Source: CAZKBP01 sp964551015 (GTDB taxonomy: Bacteria > Bacteroidota > Bacteroidia > Cytophagales > Microscillaceae). From it: 64,000 bases of DNA. The stretch is from contig CAZKBP010000026.1 of assembly GCA_964551015.1 (NCBI GenBank), forward strand, positions 1 to 64,000, written 5' to 3'. How positions within the stretch are numbered: position 1 is the first letter of the stretch; each line of letters opens with the position of its first letter. Under the pieces are notes generated by a model that worked only from the letters and a program-made list of their open reading frames with translations, searched no databases and had not been told where the DNA came from. Of this stretch, positions 1 to 8,890 are shown piece by piece. The position numbers were made by a program, and so were the translations under genes.

Positions 1-2
1 TT

Positions 3-161
3 GTTGTCTACGGGGTTTTAGTACTACTACTTGTAGCCGCCCGACGCTACATCGAGTTATTAGCTTGGGAGCACGTGTATTGCGTGCGCTGTACCGTACA
101 AACCGGAGGGTTCCCCAAGGCGCTGGAGAATGCCAACGAACAAACGCTTTGGGGCAAATAG
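3..161 (+). CDS. C-terminal end of an unrecognised membrane protein (5' truncated by window)
   Basis: An open frame runs in from the left edge and stops at TAG 159-161, giving 52 residues. It opens with a hydrophobic stretch (VVYGVLVLLLVAA) that looks like the end of a membrane segment, followed by a polar tail with two cysteines close together (YCVRC) and ending NEQTLWGK. I do not recognise the family. The frame has no start inside the window, so it is a gene fragment only because of the window edge. An unrelated spurious frame could also look like this, so confidence is limited. Confidence 0.4.
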   Translation, partial: VVYGVLVLLLVAARRYIELLAWEHVYCVRCTVQTGGFPKALENANEQTLWGK

Positions 162-288
162 CTTAGTTTGAGAAAGTGCGATTCCTTGATTTGTTTTTAG
201 CAATCGGGATATTTTATATAATATTGCGGCTTTGTTCAGAGTTATTTTTCAAAACCCTGGGCACCCAACCTGAAATAGAAGCCTTTCC

Positions 289-837
289 ATGGAGCGTTGC
301 TGGCTATTACTTGTTTTTTTGCTCACTTTTTCCGTCAATCCAATGCTACAAGCACAAAAAGCAGAGATTGGTGGAATCATAGATCGCTACGTTCGCGTAC
401 AAGAACAGATTTTGAGGAATGATCTGTACAGTAATACCTTTCAACTCAATGGTAATGAACTTGACTGGAACAATGCGCTATTTTACAAGCAAGTAGAAGA
501 ATTTTTCTTTCAGCGCAACGTACAAGGAGAGGCTCGCCTACAACTCGTGAAGGTTACTATAGATTCGGCGCGGGCTCGTTATCAAATAGAGTATTTATAC
601 AATCCTGAAGGTAAGCTGATTCACTGCATCGAGCAGCAGGATGACCCACAGTTTACTTACCGCAAGCTCCGTGTATATTTTCAGGATGAAGAGTTGCTCC
701 AGCTTTCAGAAGACAACGTTATTATTAATTCCAGTACTATTTTTCATAGCGAAAAGGTCCAATATATCCGGGAATCGGCTCTATTCTACAGAAAGAAATT
801 TAGAGATTACATGGGGCTTTTGGAGAAAAATCCTTAA
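289..837 (+). CDS. Small secreted protein of unknown function
   Basis: A 182-residue protein that begins with a clear Sec signal peptide (residues 1 to about 22, cleavage near LQAQ). The mature part is mixed alpha/beta with many aromatic residues and only two cysteines (one in the signal peptide). It has no motif I can name. The ATG at 289 puts the hydrophobic segment at the very N-terminus. A frame starting at GTG 176 overlaps it in another register and also has hydrophobic content, but it is shorter and ends at 382. The gene stands alone ahead of the helicase with a 138-base gap. Likely periplasmic or surface exposed. Confidence 0.6.
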   Translation: MERCWLLLVFLLTFSVNPMLQAQKAEIGGIIDRYVRVQEQILRNDLYSNTFQLNGNELDWNNALFYKQVEEFFFQRNVQGEARLQLVKVTIDSARARYQIEYLYNPEGKLIHCIEQQDDPQFTYRKLRVYFQDEELLQLSEDNVIINSSTIFHSEKVQYIRESALFYRKKFRDYMGLLEKNP

Positions 838-975
838 ATAGGAAGATCGTCCTACTAGCCCAACAATTCAGACATATTTTTCCTTCCTTTGCTCATAATT
901 TTATAACTTGCAATTTTAAATAGCAAAACCAAAGGTAAGTAAGCACCGACCCATCTAATCCCCTGATGTTTTATT

Positions 976-3213
976 ATGGATTATTTAAAAGGTTTAAATC
1001 CTCCTCAGAAAGAAGCGGTCGTTCACCAAGAAGGACCACTGATGATTATTGCCGGGGCAGGCTCGGGCAAAACCCGTGTACTTACCCACCGGATCGCCCA
1101 CCTGATTCATCAGGGCGTGGATGCTTTCCAGATTTTAGCCCTCACCTTCACGAATAAAGCCGCTGGTGAAATGCGTGAACGCATTGAAAAGCTTGTGGGG
1201 TCAGACGCGCGGAACCTGTGGATGGGGACTTTTCACTCCATTTTTGCTCGTATTCTGCGTTTCGAGGCCGCTCGTTTGGGCTATGATAGCAATTTCTCAA
1301 TCTACGATACCGATGATTCTAAATCACTGCTCAGGAGCCTCATCAAGGAAAAAAACTTAGATGATAAGCTTTACAAGCCCAATCTAGTATTGAGTCGTAT
1401 TTCTTCGGCCAAAAACCGGCTGATTTCCTACCGTGAGTATTTAGATAATCCGACTTACTACGAAGATGATCGAGCCCACCAAAGGCCCGAAATTGGCCGG
1501 CTCTACGAAACTTACCAGCGTCGTTGCTTTAGAGCCAATGCCATGGATTTCGACGATTTACTTTTTAATACCAATATTCTCTTCCGAGATCACGAGGAGG
1601 CTCTGCGCAAGTATCAGCAAAAGTTTCGCTACGTATTGATTGACGAGTTTCAAGATACCAATTATTCTCAGTACCTCATCGTCAAGCGATTAGCTGAGCA
1701 ACATCGCAACATCTGTGTAGTAGGTGATGATGCCCAGAGTATTTATGCCTTTCGAGGAGCTGATATTCAGAACATTCTCAACTTCGAGCGAGATTACCCA
1801 AACACTAAGGTCATTCGCTTGGAGCAAAATTATCGTTCTACCAAAACGATTGTAGAAGCAGCCAATTCGCTGATCGCCAAGAATCAATCACAACTTCAAA
1901 AAAACGTCTGGACTGAAAATGAGGACGGCACCTCGATCCAGTTGATTCGTGCGGTCTCGGATAGTGAGGAAGGCCGATTGGTGGCTGATTCCATTTTTGA
2001 AGATAAGGTTAATCTAAATCTCACCAATGACGATTTTGCCATCCTCTATCGCACGAACGCACAATCCCGGTCTATGGAGGAAGCCCTTCGCAAAAAAAAT
2101 ATCAAATATCGGATCATTGGTGGGCTTTCTTTCTACCAACGCAAAGAAATCAAAGACCTGATCGCTTACCTGCGCTATGTAGTCAATCATCAAGACGAAG
2201 AAGCCCTCAAACGGATTATCAACTATCCCAAACGAGGAATTGGTGATACCTCTTTCGCGAAGATTCTTCAGGCTGCCTCAGACCATCGCCTGACTCTCTG
2301 GGAGGTGCTCTCTCAGATGGAGCAATACATCAGAGGGAGAGTGGCCTCGGCCGTGGCTGGTTTCGTGGAATTAATCCAAGATTTCGAGCAAAAAAATCAG
2401 CAAACCGATGCCTATACCATCGCGGCTTACGTGGCCAAAGAGTCCGGTTTGCTCAAAGAACTGTATGAAGATAAGACCATCGAGGGGCTTTCTCGTTATG
2501 AAAACGTACAAGAACTGCTAAGTGCCATTAAAGAATTTGTAGATAACCCCGAAAATGAAGATAAATCGCTCTCGGCTTTTTTGCAGGAAGTATCTCTGCT
2601 GACTAGTATTGATGAAGCAGGAGATGAGCAGGAAGAAAAAGTGACGCTCATGACGATTCACTCGGCCAAGGGTTTGGAGTTCAAACAAGTATTTGTAGTT
2701 GGTATGGAAGAAGATTTGTTTCCCTCGCAAATGATGATCTCCAGCCGTGCCGAATTGGAAGAAGAGAGAAGATTATTTTATGTAGCCGTAACCAGAGCTC
2801 AGCGAAAGCTTACCCTGACTTATGCCACTACTCGCTATCAATACGGAAGGCTCAAAACTTGTGAACCCAGCCGCTTTTTGGCAGAAATTGATGAGATGTA
2901 TCTGGATCAAAAACAAATCTGGAACCGAAGCTCACAGAAAACTGAGTACAACAATTCTTTTGTCAGAAGCTTAAAATCCAAGCCCCGACAGATTAAACCC
3001 ATACATAGTAATTATCAGCCCCCTAGCGATTTCAAGCCCAGTGATACCAAAGATTTAGCCGTAGGTATGCAAGTAGAGCACATGAAGTTTGGCTTTGGGG
3101 TCGTCAAAGAAGTTCAAGATTACAATCAAGACCGAAAAGCTTGCATAGATTTTGAAGAATACGGAGAAAAAACCCTCCTACTGAGTTTTGCTAAATTGAA
3201 AATTCACCAATAG
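976..3213 (+). CDS. pcrA: UvrD/PcrA-type superfamily 1 DNA helicase
   Basis: ATP-dependent 3'-5' DNA helicase acting in nucleotide excision repair, replication-fork maintenance and removal of RecA or RNA polymerase. All superfamily 1A motifs are visible in 745 residues: Q motif NPPQKEAV (8-15), Walker A GAGSGKT (27-33), Walker B with D223-E224 (IDEFQDTN), motif III (GDDAQSIYAFRGAD), motif IV (EQNYRS), motif V (TIHSAKGLEF) and motif VI near residue 600 (FYVAVTRA). The last 50 residues hold the Tudor-like tail typical of PcrA (VEHMKFGFGVVKEV). The length matches the family. The ATG at 976 places the Q motif correctly. UvrD and PcrA cannot be told apart by sequence reading alone. No frameshift is seen. 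Confidence 0.95.
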   Translation: MDYLKGLNPPQKEAVVHQEGPLMIIAGAGSGKTRVLTHRIAHLIHQGVDAFQILALTFTNKAAGEMRERIEKLVGSDARNLWMGTFHSIFARILRFEAARLGYDSNFSIYDTDDSKSLLRSLIKEKNLDDKLYKPNLVLSRISSAKNRLISYREYLDNPTYYEDDRAHQRPEIGRLYETYQRRCFRANAMDFDDLLFNTNILFRDHEEALRKYQQKFRYVLIDEFQDTNYSQYLIVKRLAEQHRNICVVGDDAQSIYAFRGADIQNILNFERDYPNTKVIRLEQNYRSTKTIVEAANSLIAKNQSQLQKNVWTENEDGTSIQLIRAVSDSEEGRLVADSIFEDKVNLNLTNDDFAILYRTNAQSRSMEEALRKKNIKYRIIGGLSFYQRKEIKDLIAYLRYVVNHQDEEALKRIINYPKRGIGDTSFAKILQAASDHRLTLWEVLSQMEQYIRGRVASAVAGFVELIQDFEQKNQQTDAYTIAAYVAKESGLLKELYEDKTIEGLSRYENVQELLSAIKEFVDNPENEDKSLSAFLQEVSLLTSIDEAGDEQEEKVTLMTIHSAKGLEFKQVFVVGMEEDLFPSQMMISSRAELEEERRLFYVAVTRAQRKLTLTYATTRYQYGRLKTCEPSRFLAEIDEMYLDQKQIWNRSSQKTEYNNSFVRSLKSKPRQIKPIHSNYQPPSDFKPSDTKDLAVGMQVEHMKFGFGVVKEVQDYNQDRKACIDFEEYGEKTLLLSFAKLKIHQ

Positions 3214-3292
3214 CTGATTTCTGTCATGATCAAAGTCTTGGGTTGAAACTTTGAAAAAAACTAAATTAACAACCCACAACAGACAACAACTT

Positions 3293-3970
3293 ATGAGTGC
3301 AAACAACAAACCCAGAGTCGTGAAGGTAAATGCCCAAGATATGGACAGTTACAACACCCAAAAACCCGACGTCATTCTCAAAGAATACGGACGAAATATC
3401 CAGAAAATCGTGGATTATATCGTAAAAATAGAAGATGACGAGGAGCGCAACCGATATGCTCACAACCTGATCGAGCTGATGCGACAAATCAACCCCAACA
3501 CGCGTGATTCTCAGGATTATCAAAATAAACTCTGGGATGATCTTTACATCATGTCGCGTTTCAACCTTGAGGTAGATAGCCCCTATCCTTTGCCCGAAAA
3601 GACCATGTTGGGCAAGAAGCCCAAAAGACTCGAGTATAGTACGCATAAAATTACTTATAAGCACTATGGCCGCAATGTGGAGCTACTTTTGGAAAAAGCC
3701 CTCGAGATAGAAGATTCCGAAGATCAATACAGTGCTTTGGTGCATATTGGCCGTCTTATGAAATCTTTTTATCTCAGTTGGAACAAGGATAATATTCAAG
3801 ATTCACTGATTGTGGATCACATGGAGCGCATTTCTGGAAAAACGATCGAGCAAAATCTCAAGGATCGCTTAATGAAAGAAAATCCTTTCGATACCAACTC
3901 GCCCAAAGAAAAAAGTAACAATAGTAATAAGAGTAGCGGTAAAAAGAGCAAGAAAAAGAAGAAATCCTAA
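3293..3970 (+). CDS. DUF4290 domain protein
   Basis: A cytoplasmic protein of about 225 residues belonging to a family found in Bacteroidota and known mainly by its place next to murA, as here (65 bases upstream). Typical landmarks are KEYGRNIQKIVDYI near the N-terminus, a central KPKRLEYS, and YGRNVELLLEKALEIED. The tail is Lys/Ser/Asn rich (NNSNKSSGKKSKKKKKS) and probably disordered, possibly binding nucleic acid. The frame is open from a TTG at 3251, but the ATG at 3293 gives a natural start (MSANNKPRV). The molecular function is unknown; the constant pairing with murA suggests an envelope or cell-cycle role, which is inference. Confidence 0.85.
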   Translation: MSANNKPRVVKVNAQDMDSYNTQKPDVILKEYGRNIQKIVDYIVKIEDDEERNRYAHNLIELMRQINPNTRDSQDYQNKLWDDLYIMSRFNLEVDSPYPLPEKTMLGKKPKRLEYSTHKITYKHYGRNVELLLEKALEIEDSEDQYSALVHIGRLMKSFYLSWNKDNIQDSLIVDHMERISGKTIEQNLKDRLMKENPFDTNSPKEKSNNSNKSSGKKSKKKKKS

Positions 3971-4035
3971 GCACGCTCAGCTAAGCATTTATCTATCCAT
4001 TGGAACCTTCATCAACCTAAAACATACGGAAGTTT

Positions 4036-5340
4036 ATGGCCTCATTTCAAGTAGAAGGTGGTAAGCCTCTTCAAGGCGAAATTATCCCCCAAGGAGCTAA
4101 AAACGAAGCCCTTCAGGTGATCTGCGCAACCTTGCTGACCGCCGAACCTGTTATTATTCATAATCTACCCCATATTCGCGATGTAAACAAACTTCGAGAA
4201 TTGATAGCCGCCTTGGGTGTATCTGTCCAGGAGTTGGGAGAAAATTCCTATCGTTTTCAAGCAAATGAGGTAAATATAGATTATCTGGAAACTCCTGATT
4301 TTCGTCAGAAAGGGGGGGCACTCCGAGGCTCCGTGATGATTTTGGGTCCTTTGCTCGCCCGCTTCGGCAGAGCTAAAACTCCCAAGCCGGGAGGCGATAA
4401 AATCGGGAGAAGGCGCTTGGATACACACTTTCTCGGTTTTGAAAAGCTAGGGGCACAATTTCGCTACGATGCGCAAGATACTTTCTACGATATAGATGCT
4501 TCTAATTTGAAAGGAACCTACCTTTTACTAGACGAGGCTTCGGTTACGGGCACAGCCAATATTATCATGGCAGCCGTTTTGGCCAAAGGCACCACAACCA
4601 TTTATCACGCGGCTTGTGAGCCTTACATCCAACAATTATGTCAGATGCTCAATCAAATGGGAGCGCGTATCCGAGGAGTAGGTTCCAATTTATTAGAAAT
4701 TGAAGGCGTAGAAGTCCTACATGGCACCGAGCATACCCTGCTTCCAGATATGATCGAGGTGGGGAGTTTCATTGGTATGGCCGCCATGACTGGCTCTGAA
4801 ATTACGATCAAGCGCGCAGGTATTCAGCAATTAGGTCAGATTCCGATGGTATTCCAGCGATTAGGCATCCAAATGGATTTCCGAGAAGATGATATTTACA
4901 TTCCTGCCCAAGATCATTATGAGATTCAAACCTTTATTGACGGCTCGATTCTCACCGTTTCAGATGCGCCTTGGCCGGGTTTTACGCCTGACTTATTGAG
5001 TATTGTCTTAGTAACGGCTATTCAGGCCAAAGGTACAGTGCTGATTCACCAAAAAATGTTCGAGAGTCGCCTGTTTTTCGTGGATAAATTAATTGATATG
5101 GGAGCGCAAATTATTCTTTGTGATCCACATCGGGCTACGGTAATCGGGCTAGACAAAGCTATTTCTTTGAGGGGAATTCGCATGACTTCTCCCGACATAC
5201 GGGCGGGAGTAGCCCTCTTGATCGCGGCTTTATCTGCCCAAGGCACCAGTATTATTGATAATGTAGAGCAGATAGATAGAGGCTACCAGTATATAGACCA
5301 ACGCCTAAATGCCTTGGGGGCTTCTGTTGAGCGCTTATAA
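4036..5340 (+). CDS. murA: UDP-N-acetylglucosamine 1-carboxyvinyltransferase, Asp-loop form
   Basis: Catalyses the first committed step of peptidoglycan synthesis, transfer of enolpyruvate from PEP to UDP-GlcNAc, in the cytoplasm. The 434 residues span the full EPSP-synthase-like double fold. Visible residues: K22-N23 of the KNEA motif, R97 in RGSVMILGPLLARFG, and the mobile loop PGGDKIGRRRLD. In that loop the residue equal to the catalytic Cys115 of the E. coli enzyme is D121. Asp at this site is known from mycobacteria, chlamydiae and many Bacteroidota and leaves the enzyme active but unable to be alkylated by fosfomycin. The gene follows DUF4290 in the usual Bacteroidota order. Confidence 0.96.
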   Translation: MASFQVEGGKPLQGEIIPQGAKNEALQVICATLLTAEPVIIHNLPHIRDVNKLRELIAALGVSVQELGENSYRFQANEVNIDYLETPDFRQKGGALRGSVMILGPLLARFGRAKTPKPGGDKIGRRRLDTHFLGFEKLGAQFRYDAQDTFYDIDASNLKGTYLLLDEASVTGTANIIMAAVLAKGTTTIYHAACEPYIQQLCQMLNQMGARIRGVGSNLLEIEGVEVLHGTEHTLLPDMIEVGSFIGMAAMTGSEITIKRAGIQQLGQIPMVFQRLGIQMDFREDDIYIPAQDHYEIQTFIDGSILTVSDAPWPGFTPDLLSIVLVTAIQAKGTVLIHQKMFESRLFFVDKLIDMGAQIILCDPHRATVIGLDKAISLRGIRMTSPDIRAGVALLIAALSAQGTSIIDNVEQIDRGYQYIDQRLNALGASVERL

Positions 5341-5479
5341 ATTGCAGATAGTGGAGGTGAGAATGCTCGTTTCGCTTTTGCCCTCCGGCCTTGATTCGAG
5401 ATAATCTCGAGCTTACGACCTGCTACTTTCTTTCTCTGGCACGAAATTGTTTGTAAATTGGATACAACATTAAATACGC

Positions 5480-7984
5480 ATGAGGATACTAGAGAACATT
5501 AAAGATTTTTTTAAAAATCTAAATCTTCGTTGGAAGTTTCAGATTGCCCTGTTCGTGGTATACACCGTATCCTTATCCGTTATGGGTTTCTTTAGCTATT
5601 ACGAAGGGCGAGCTTTGCTGAGCGAGAAATCCTTTGAATTATTAAACAATATTGCCGACCATAAAAAACAGGCCATCGAGTCTTATTTTGAACAGGTCAA
5701 AAACCAAGTACTGACCCTGTCTAAAAATCCTAGCACCCGCGATGCCTTAGTTCAATTTAACCAACACTTCCGAGACCAGACCCTTCCCGAGGATGCGAAT
5801 TTAAATTTAGAATTGGCTAAATTTTATCGCTTGGATTTCATCAAGGCTTTGCAGCATAATCTGGTAGATGAAGAACTGGATACTGAATTTATACCACAAA
5901 ATAAATTCCGTCGTATCCTACAGTATAAATACATCGCCCACAATCCCAAACCCGTGGGTTATAAGTACATGCTCTCTCAGGTGGATCATCCTAAACCCTA
6001 TGACCAAATGCACGAGCGTTACCATCCCTCTTTTTTGAATTTTGTGAAAAAATTCGAGTATAAAGACCTGATGCTAGTCAACCTGAAAGGCGATGTCGTG
6101 TACTCAGTAGCTAAGCAAGTAGATTTTGCCACCAATTTGGTCAGCGGCCCCCTGAAGAACCGCCACATCGCTCGCCTTTTCCGAAAAGTGCTCGAGTCTG
6201 GAGATCTTGATTACGTGGCTTTTGAAGACTATGAATTTTATGAACCCAACTATTACCAGCCAGTATGTTTGGTAGCTACGCCTATCTTTCAGGAAAATCA
6301 GGTGGGTAGACTAGAAAAAATCGGGGTATTGATCTTTCAAATTTCTAATGATAAGATCACAAAAATTATTACCAACGATCAACAATGGGAAAAAGATGGT
6401 TTAGGAACCTCTGGCGAAACGGCTTTGATTGGTCCTGACTATCTCCTGAGAAGCAACACGCGGAGCTTACTCACTGACCCCCTAGCTTATCAGCAAAACA
6501 TCATCAGGTACGAGCAGGATAGCGCATTGGCCAAGAAAATATTCCGCCTGAATACCACTATCCTGATGCGCAAGAAAAAGACCCAAGCCGTGATCTTGGC
6601 ACTCAATGGCAAAGAAGGGACAGATCAAGTTGAGGACTTTTTGGGCAATCCCGTGCTGGATGTGTACAAACCCATTGATATATTAGGAACCAGATGGGCT
6701 CTCATCACGGAGGTCAATGCTTCGGAGATTTTTAATTCAGTGGTCATTCTCGGTAGGCAACTGCTGTTTATCGCAGGTATTCTCTTTTTATCGATTACGG
6801 TCTTAGGATTTTTCTTAGCTAGAACCCTCTCTCGACCCATGGGGAAAATTCAAACAGAGATTACTATGCTTTCGGAAGGGCGCTTCCCCAAGCCCAGCCA
6901 AAAGATTTACAAAGACGAGCTGGGCAAGATCGATGCAGCACTCAATTCACTCATTGACAATATGCAAAATGTGGCCGGCTTTGCCAAGGATATTGGTAGA
7001 GGTAATTTTGATTATAATTTTAACTCCAAGGGCGAGCAAGATATATTAGGAAATGCCCTCCTGCAAATGCGGGATAACCTCAAAAAAGTCTCTATCGAAG
7101 AAAGCGAGCGCAGTTGGATCAACACAGGAACCTCTCTGTTTGGAGAAATTCTACGCAACCACAGTGATGATATTCAAAAGCTGGCCGAAGCCACTATCGC
7201 GGAGTTGGTCAAGTATCTCAAAGCCAATCAGGGTGCTTTCTTCATCTGGGAAGAAGAAACCCAAGCCCTTAGGCTAGTCAGTGCCTATGCTTACAATAAA
7301 TACAAATATGTAGATAAACAGATTCAGGCCGGAGAAGGACTCGTTGGTCAAGCTTACTTAGAAAAAAGCAAGATCTATCTAACCGAAATTCCCTCCGACT
7401 ATGCTGATATTAGCTCTGGTTTAGGTCAGGCCAGCCCTAAATCTTTGATTGTCATTCCTATTCAGGTAAATCAAGAAATTTATGGCGTGATTGAATTAGC
7501 TTCTTTCGAGCAATTAAAGCCCTACGAGATTACTTTCTTAGAAATTGTTTCCGAAGATATTGCCACAACCATCTCGGCGATTAAAGTTAATAATGAAACC
7601 CGAAAGCTCTTAGAAGAATCCCAAAAAGTAACCGAGCAACTCCGTAAGCAAGAAGAAGAAATGCGCCACAATTTTGAAGAACTCATGCGCTCCCAAGAAG
7701 AAGTTCGTAAGCGACAAAGGCAGATTGATATGCTAGTCAGTGGCAGAATGACTCTGGAGGAATTTATCCAAACCAGAGCACAAGAAGGCGAACTCCTTGA
7801 AGAAGAACTAGAAAATGACCTGCCTCAAAATGAACTAGAAAAAAGAGTGCTCGCCGTCATCAAAAGACAAAAAGAACTACTGGATAAAGCCGTAGAAGAT
7901 AATCAAACTCAGGAAAAAGAATTAAGAAGAAAACTGGATGAAAATGGCCAACATTCGTCCAAGAACTCAAAGTTCGAGTACTAA
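5480..7984 (+). CDS. Transmembrane sensor protein: Cache-HAMP-GAF-coiled coil, no output domain
   Basis: An 834-residue inner-membrane protein. One transmembrane helix lies near residues 20-41, then a large external region to about 415 with a Cache-like stretch (TSGETALIGPDYLLRSNTR). A second helix spans about 421-445. One and possibly two HAMP units follow (445-545), then a GAF domain (about 575-715; GEGLVGQAYLEK and IPIQVNQEIYGVIELASF are typical), then a long Glu/Lys-rich coiled coil to the end. No histidine kinase, cyclase, phosphatase or chemotaxis signalling domain follows the GAF, so it probably passes its signal through protein contacts. Its 3' end overlaps the start of the LRR gene by about 41-47 bases, suggesting coupled translation. 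Confidence 0.85.
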   Translation: MRILENIKDFFKNLNLRWKFQIALFVVYTVSLSVMGFFSYYEGRALLSEKSFELLNNIADHKKQAIESYFEQVKNQVLTLSKNPSTRDALVQFNQHFRDQTLPEDANLNLELAKFYRLDFIKALQHNLVDEELDTEFIPQNKFRRILQYKYIAHNPKPVGYKYMLSQVDHPKPYDQMHERYHPSFLNFVKKFEYKDLMLVNLKGDVVYSVAKQVDFATNLVSGPLKNRHIARLFRKVLESGDLDYVAFEDYEFYEPNYYQPVCLVATPIFQENQVGRLEKIGVLIFQISNDKITKIITNDQQWEKDGLGTSGETALIGPDYLLRSNTRSLLTDPLAYQQNIIRYEQDSALAKKIFRLNTTILMRKKKTQAVILALNGKEGTDQVEDFLGNPVLDVYKPIDILGTRWALITEVNASEIFNSVVILGRQLLFIAGILFLSITVLGFFLARTLSRPMGKIQTEITMLSEGRFPKPSQKIYKDELGKIDAALNSLIDNMQNVAGFAKDIGRGNFDYNFNSKGEQDILGNALLQMRDNLKKVSIEESERSWINTGTSLFGEILRNHSDDIQKLAEATIAELVKYLKANQGAFFIWEEETQALRLVSAYAYNKYKYVDKQIQAGEGLVGQAYLEKSKIYLTEIPSDYADISSGLGQASPKSLIVIPIQVNQEIYGVIELASFEQLKPYEITFLEIVSEDIATTISAIKVNNETRKLLEESQKVTEQLRKQEEEMRHNFEELMRSQEEVRKRQRQIDMLVSGRMTLEEFIQTRAQEGELLEEELENDLPQNELEKRVLAVIKRQKELLDKAVEDNQTQEKELRRKLDENGQHSSKNSKFEY

Positions 7985-8795
7985 TCTACGGAGCCTGGCC
8001 TTTCTGCTATGGCTCGCTCATTTATTTGCCCCCCTGCACGCACAGGAATATCAAAAAACCATTGATGTGGTATTGGGTTCCCCTGCCTTGACCCAACCAG
8101 TCTTCACTTCCTTAGATGAGGCACTGCTCCGCCCCCTAGAAGTCTATCATCTGGATCTCAGCGGGCAAACGCTTCGTTTTCTTCCCAATGAAATTAACCA
8201 ACTGAAAAATTTAGAAAAACTCGAGCTTAGGCATAATTCTCTCCGTGATATTCCCGAAGAGATAACCCAGCTTAAGCAACTTTCTTTGGTTGATCTAGGA
8301 AATAACCCCTTGCTGAATGCCCAAACTGTGCTACCCCTTTTGATCCAATTACCCGCCTTGCAAGACCTAATTCTGGATTCATGCACGCTGGAAAAACTCC
8401 CCTTACTCACCTCAAAACCTCCAAAACTAAAGCACCTCAACCTGAGCCATAATCAAATCGCCCACTTTCCCGCCTATCTCTGGACTTGGCCCGAACTTAG
8501 AAAACTTAATTTAGCCTACAATCAATTACAACAGCTACCCATGCCCGGCCGGGCGTCCAGTCATTTGACCCATTTGTATCTGCAAGCCAATCAAATTTAT
8601 ACTTTACCCCAAGCTTTGGATCAATTCAAATATTTGAAAGAATTAAATCTGACTTATAATCTAATCGAGCAATGTTCATTTACGCTCTTGGAGATTCCAA
8701 CGTTAGAAACGATCGCACTTTATCAAAACCCATTGTCTGAGAGGTTCGTTGAGCAATTAGAAACTCATCCGCTTCGAGCCAAGGTGCTCTATTAA
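7944..8795 (+). CDS. Secreted leucine-rich-repeat protein
   Basis: About 283 residues with an N-terminal signal peptide (hydrophobic stretch LRSLAFLLWLAHLFAPLHAQ). Then come roughly eight leucine-rich repeats of the xxLxxLxLxxNxLxxLP type (for example LKNLEKLELRHNSLRDIP), filling residues 65-275. Such domains make a curved protein-binding surface; this one is probably periplasmic or on the cell surface. The gene starts inside the 3' end of the sensor gene in another frame. An ATG at 7938 and one at 7944 are both possible. The overlap suggests the two proteins are made together and the LRR protein may act with the sensor's external domain, which is inference. Confidence 0.85.
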   Translation: MANIRPRTQSSSTNLRSLAFLLWLAHLFAPLHAQEYQKTIDVVLGSPALTQPVFTSLDEALLRPLEVYHLDLSGQTLRFLPNEINQLKNLEKLELRHNSLRDIPEEITQLKQLSLVDLGNNPLLNAQTVLPLLIQLPALQDLILDSCTLEKLPLLTSKPPKLKHLNLSHNQIAHFPAYLWTWPELRKLNLAYNQLQQLPMPGRASSHLTHLYLQANQIYTLPQALDQFKYLKELNLTYNLIEQCSFTLLEIPTLETIALYQNPLSERFVEQLETHPLRAKVLY

Positions 8796-8835
8796 ATCTG
8801 CCCACATGGATGATGCTTTCCGCGGGAGAAGTTTA

Positions 8836-8862
8836 TTGAAACCCATAATTTTTCTAAATTTG
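8836..8862 (+). promoter_or_regulatory. Bacteroidota-type promoter for argS
   Basis: TTG at 8836-8838 and TAAATTTG at 8855-8862 match the Bacteroidota TTG/TAnnTTTG promoter with 16 bases between them. The second element lies 28 bases before the argS ATG. This is a match by eye, without transcript data. Confidence 0.5.
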
Positions 8863-8890
8863 CAATCCAATCACAAAAAATTTGGCATTT

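Noticed and set aside
176..382. Open frame of 68 codons overlapping the first small secreted protein
   Set aside because: GTG start, overlaps a longer frame with a clean signal peptide, and shows no conserved features.
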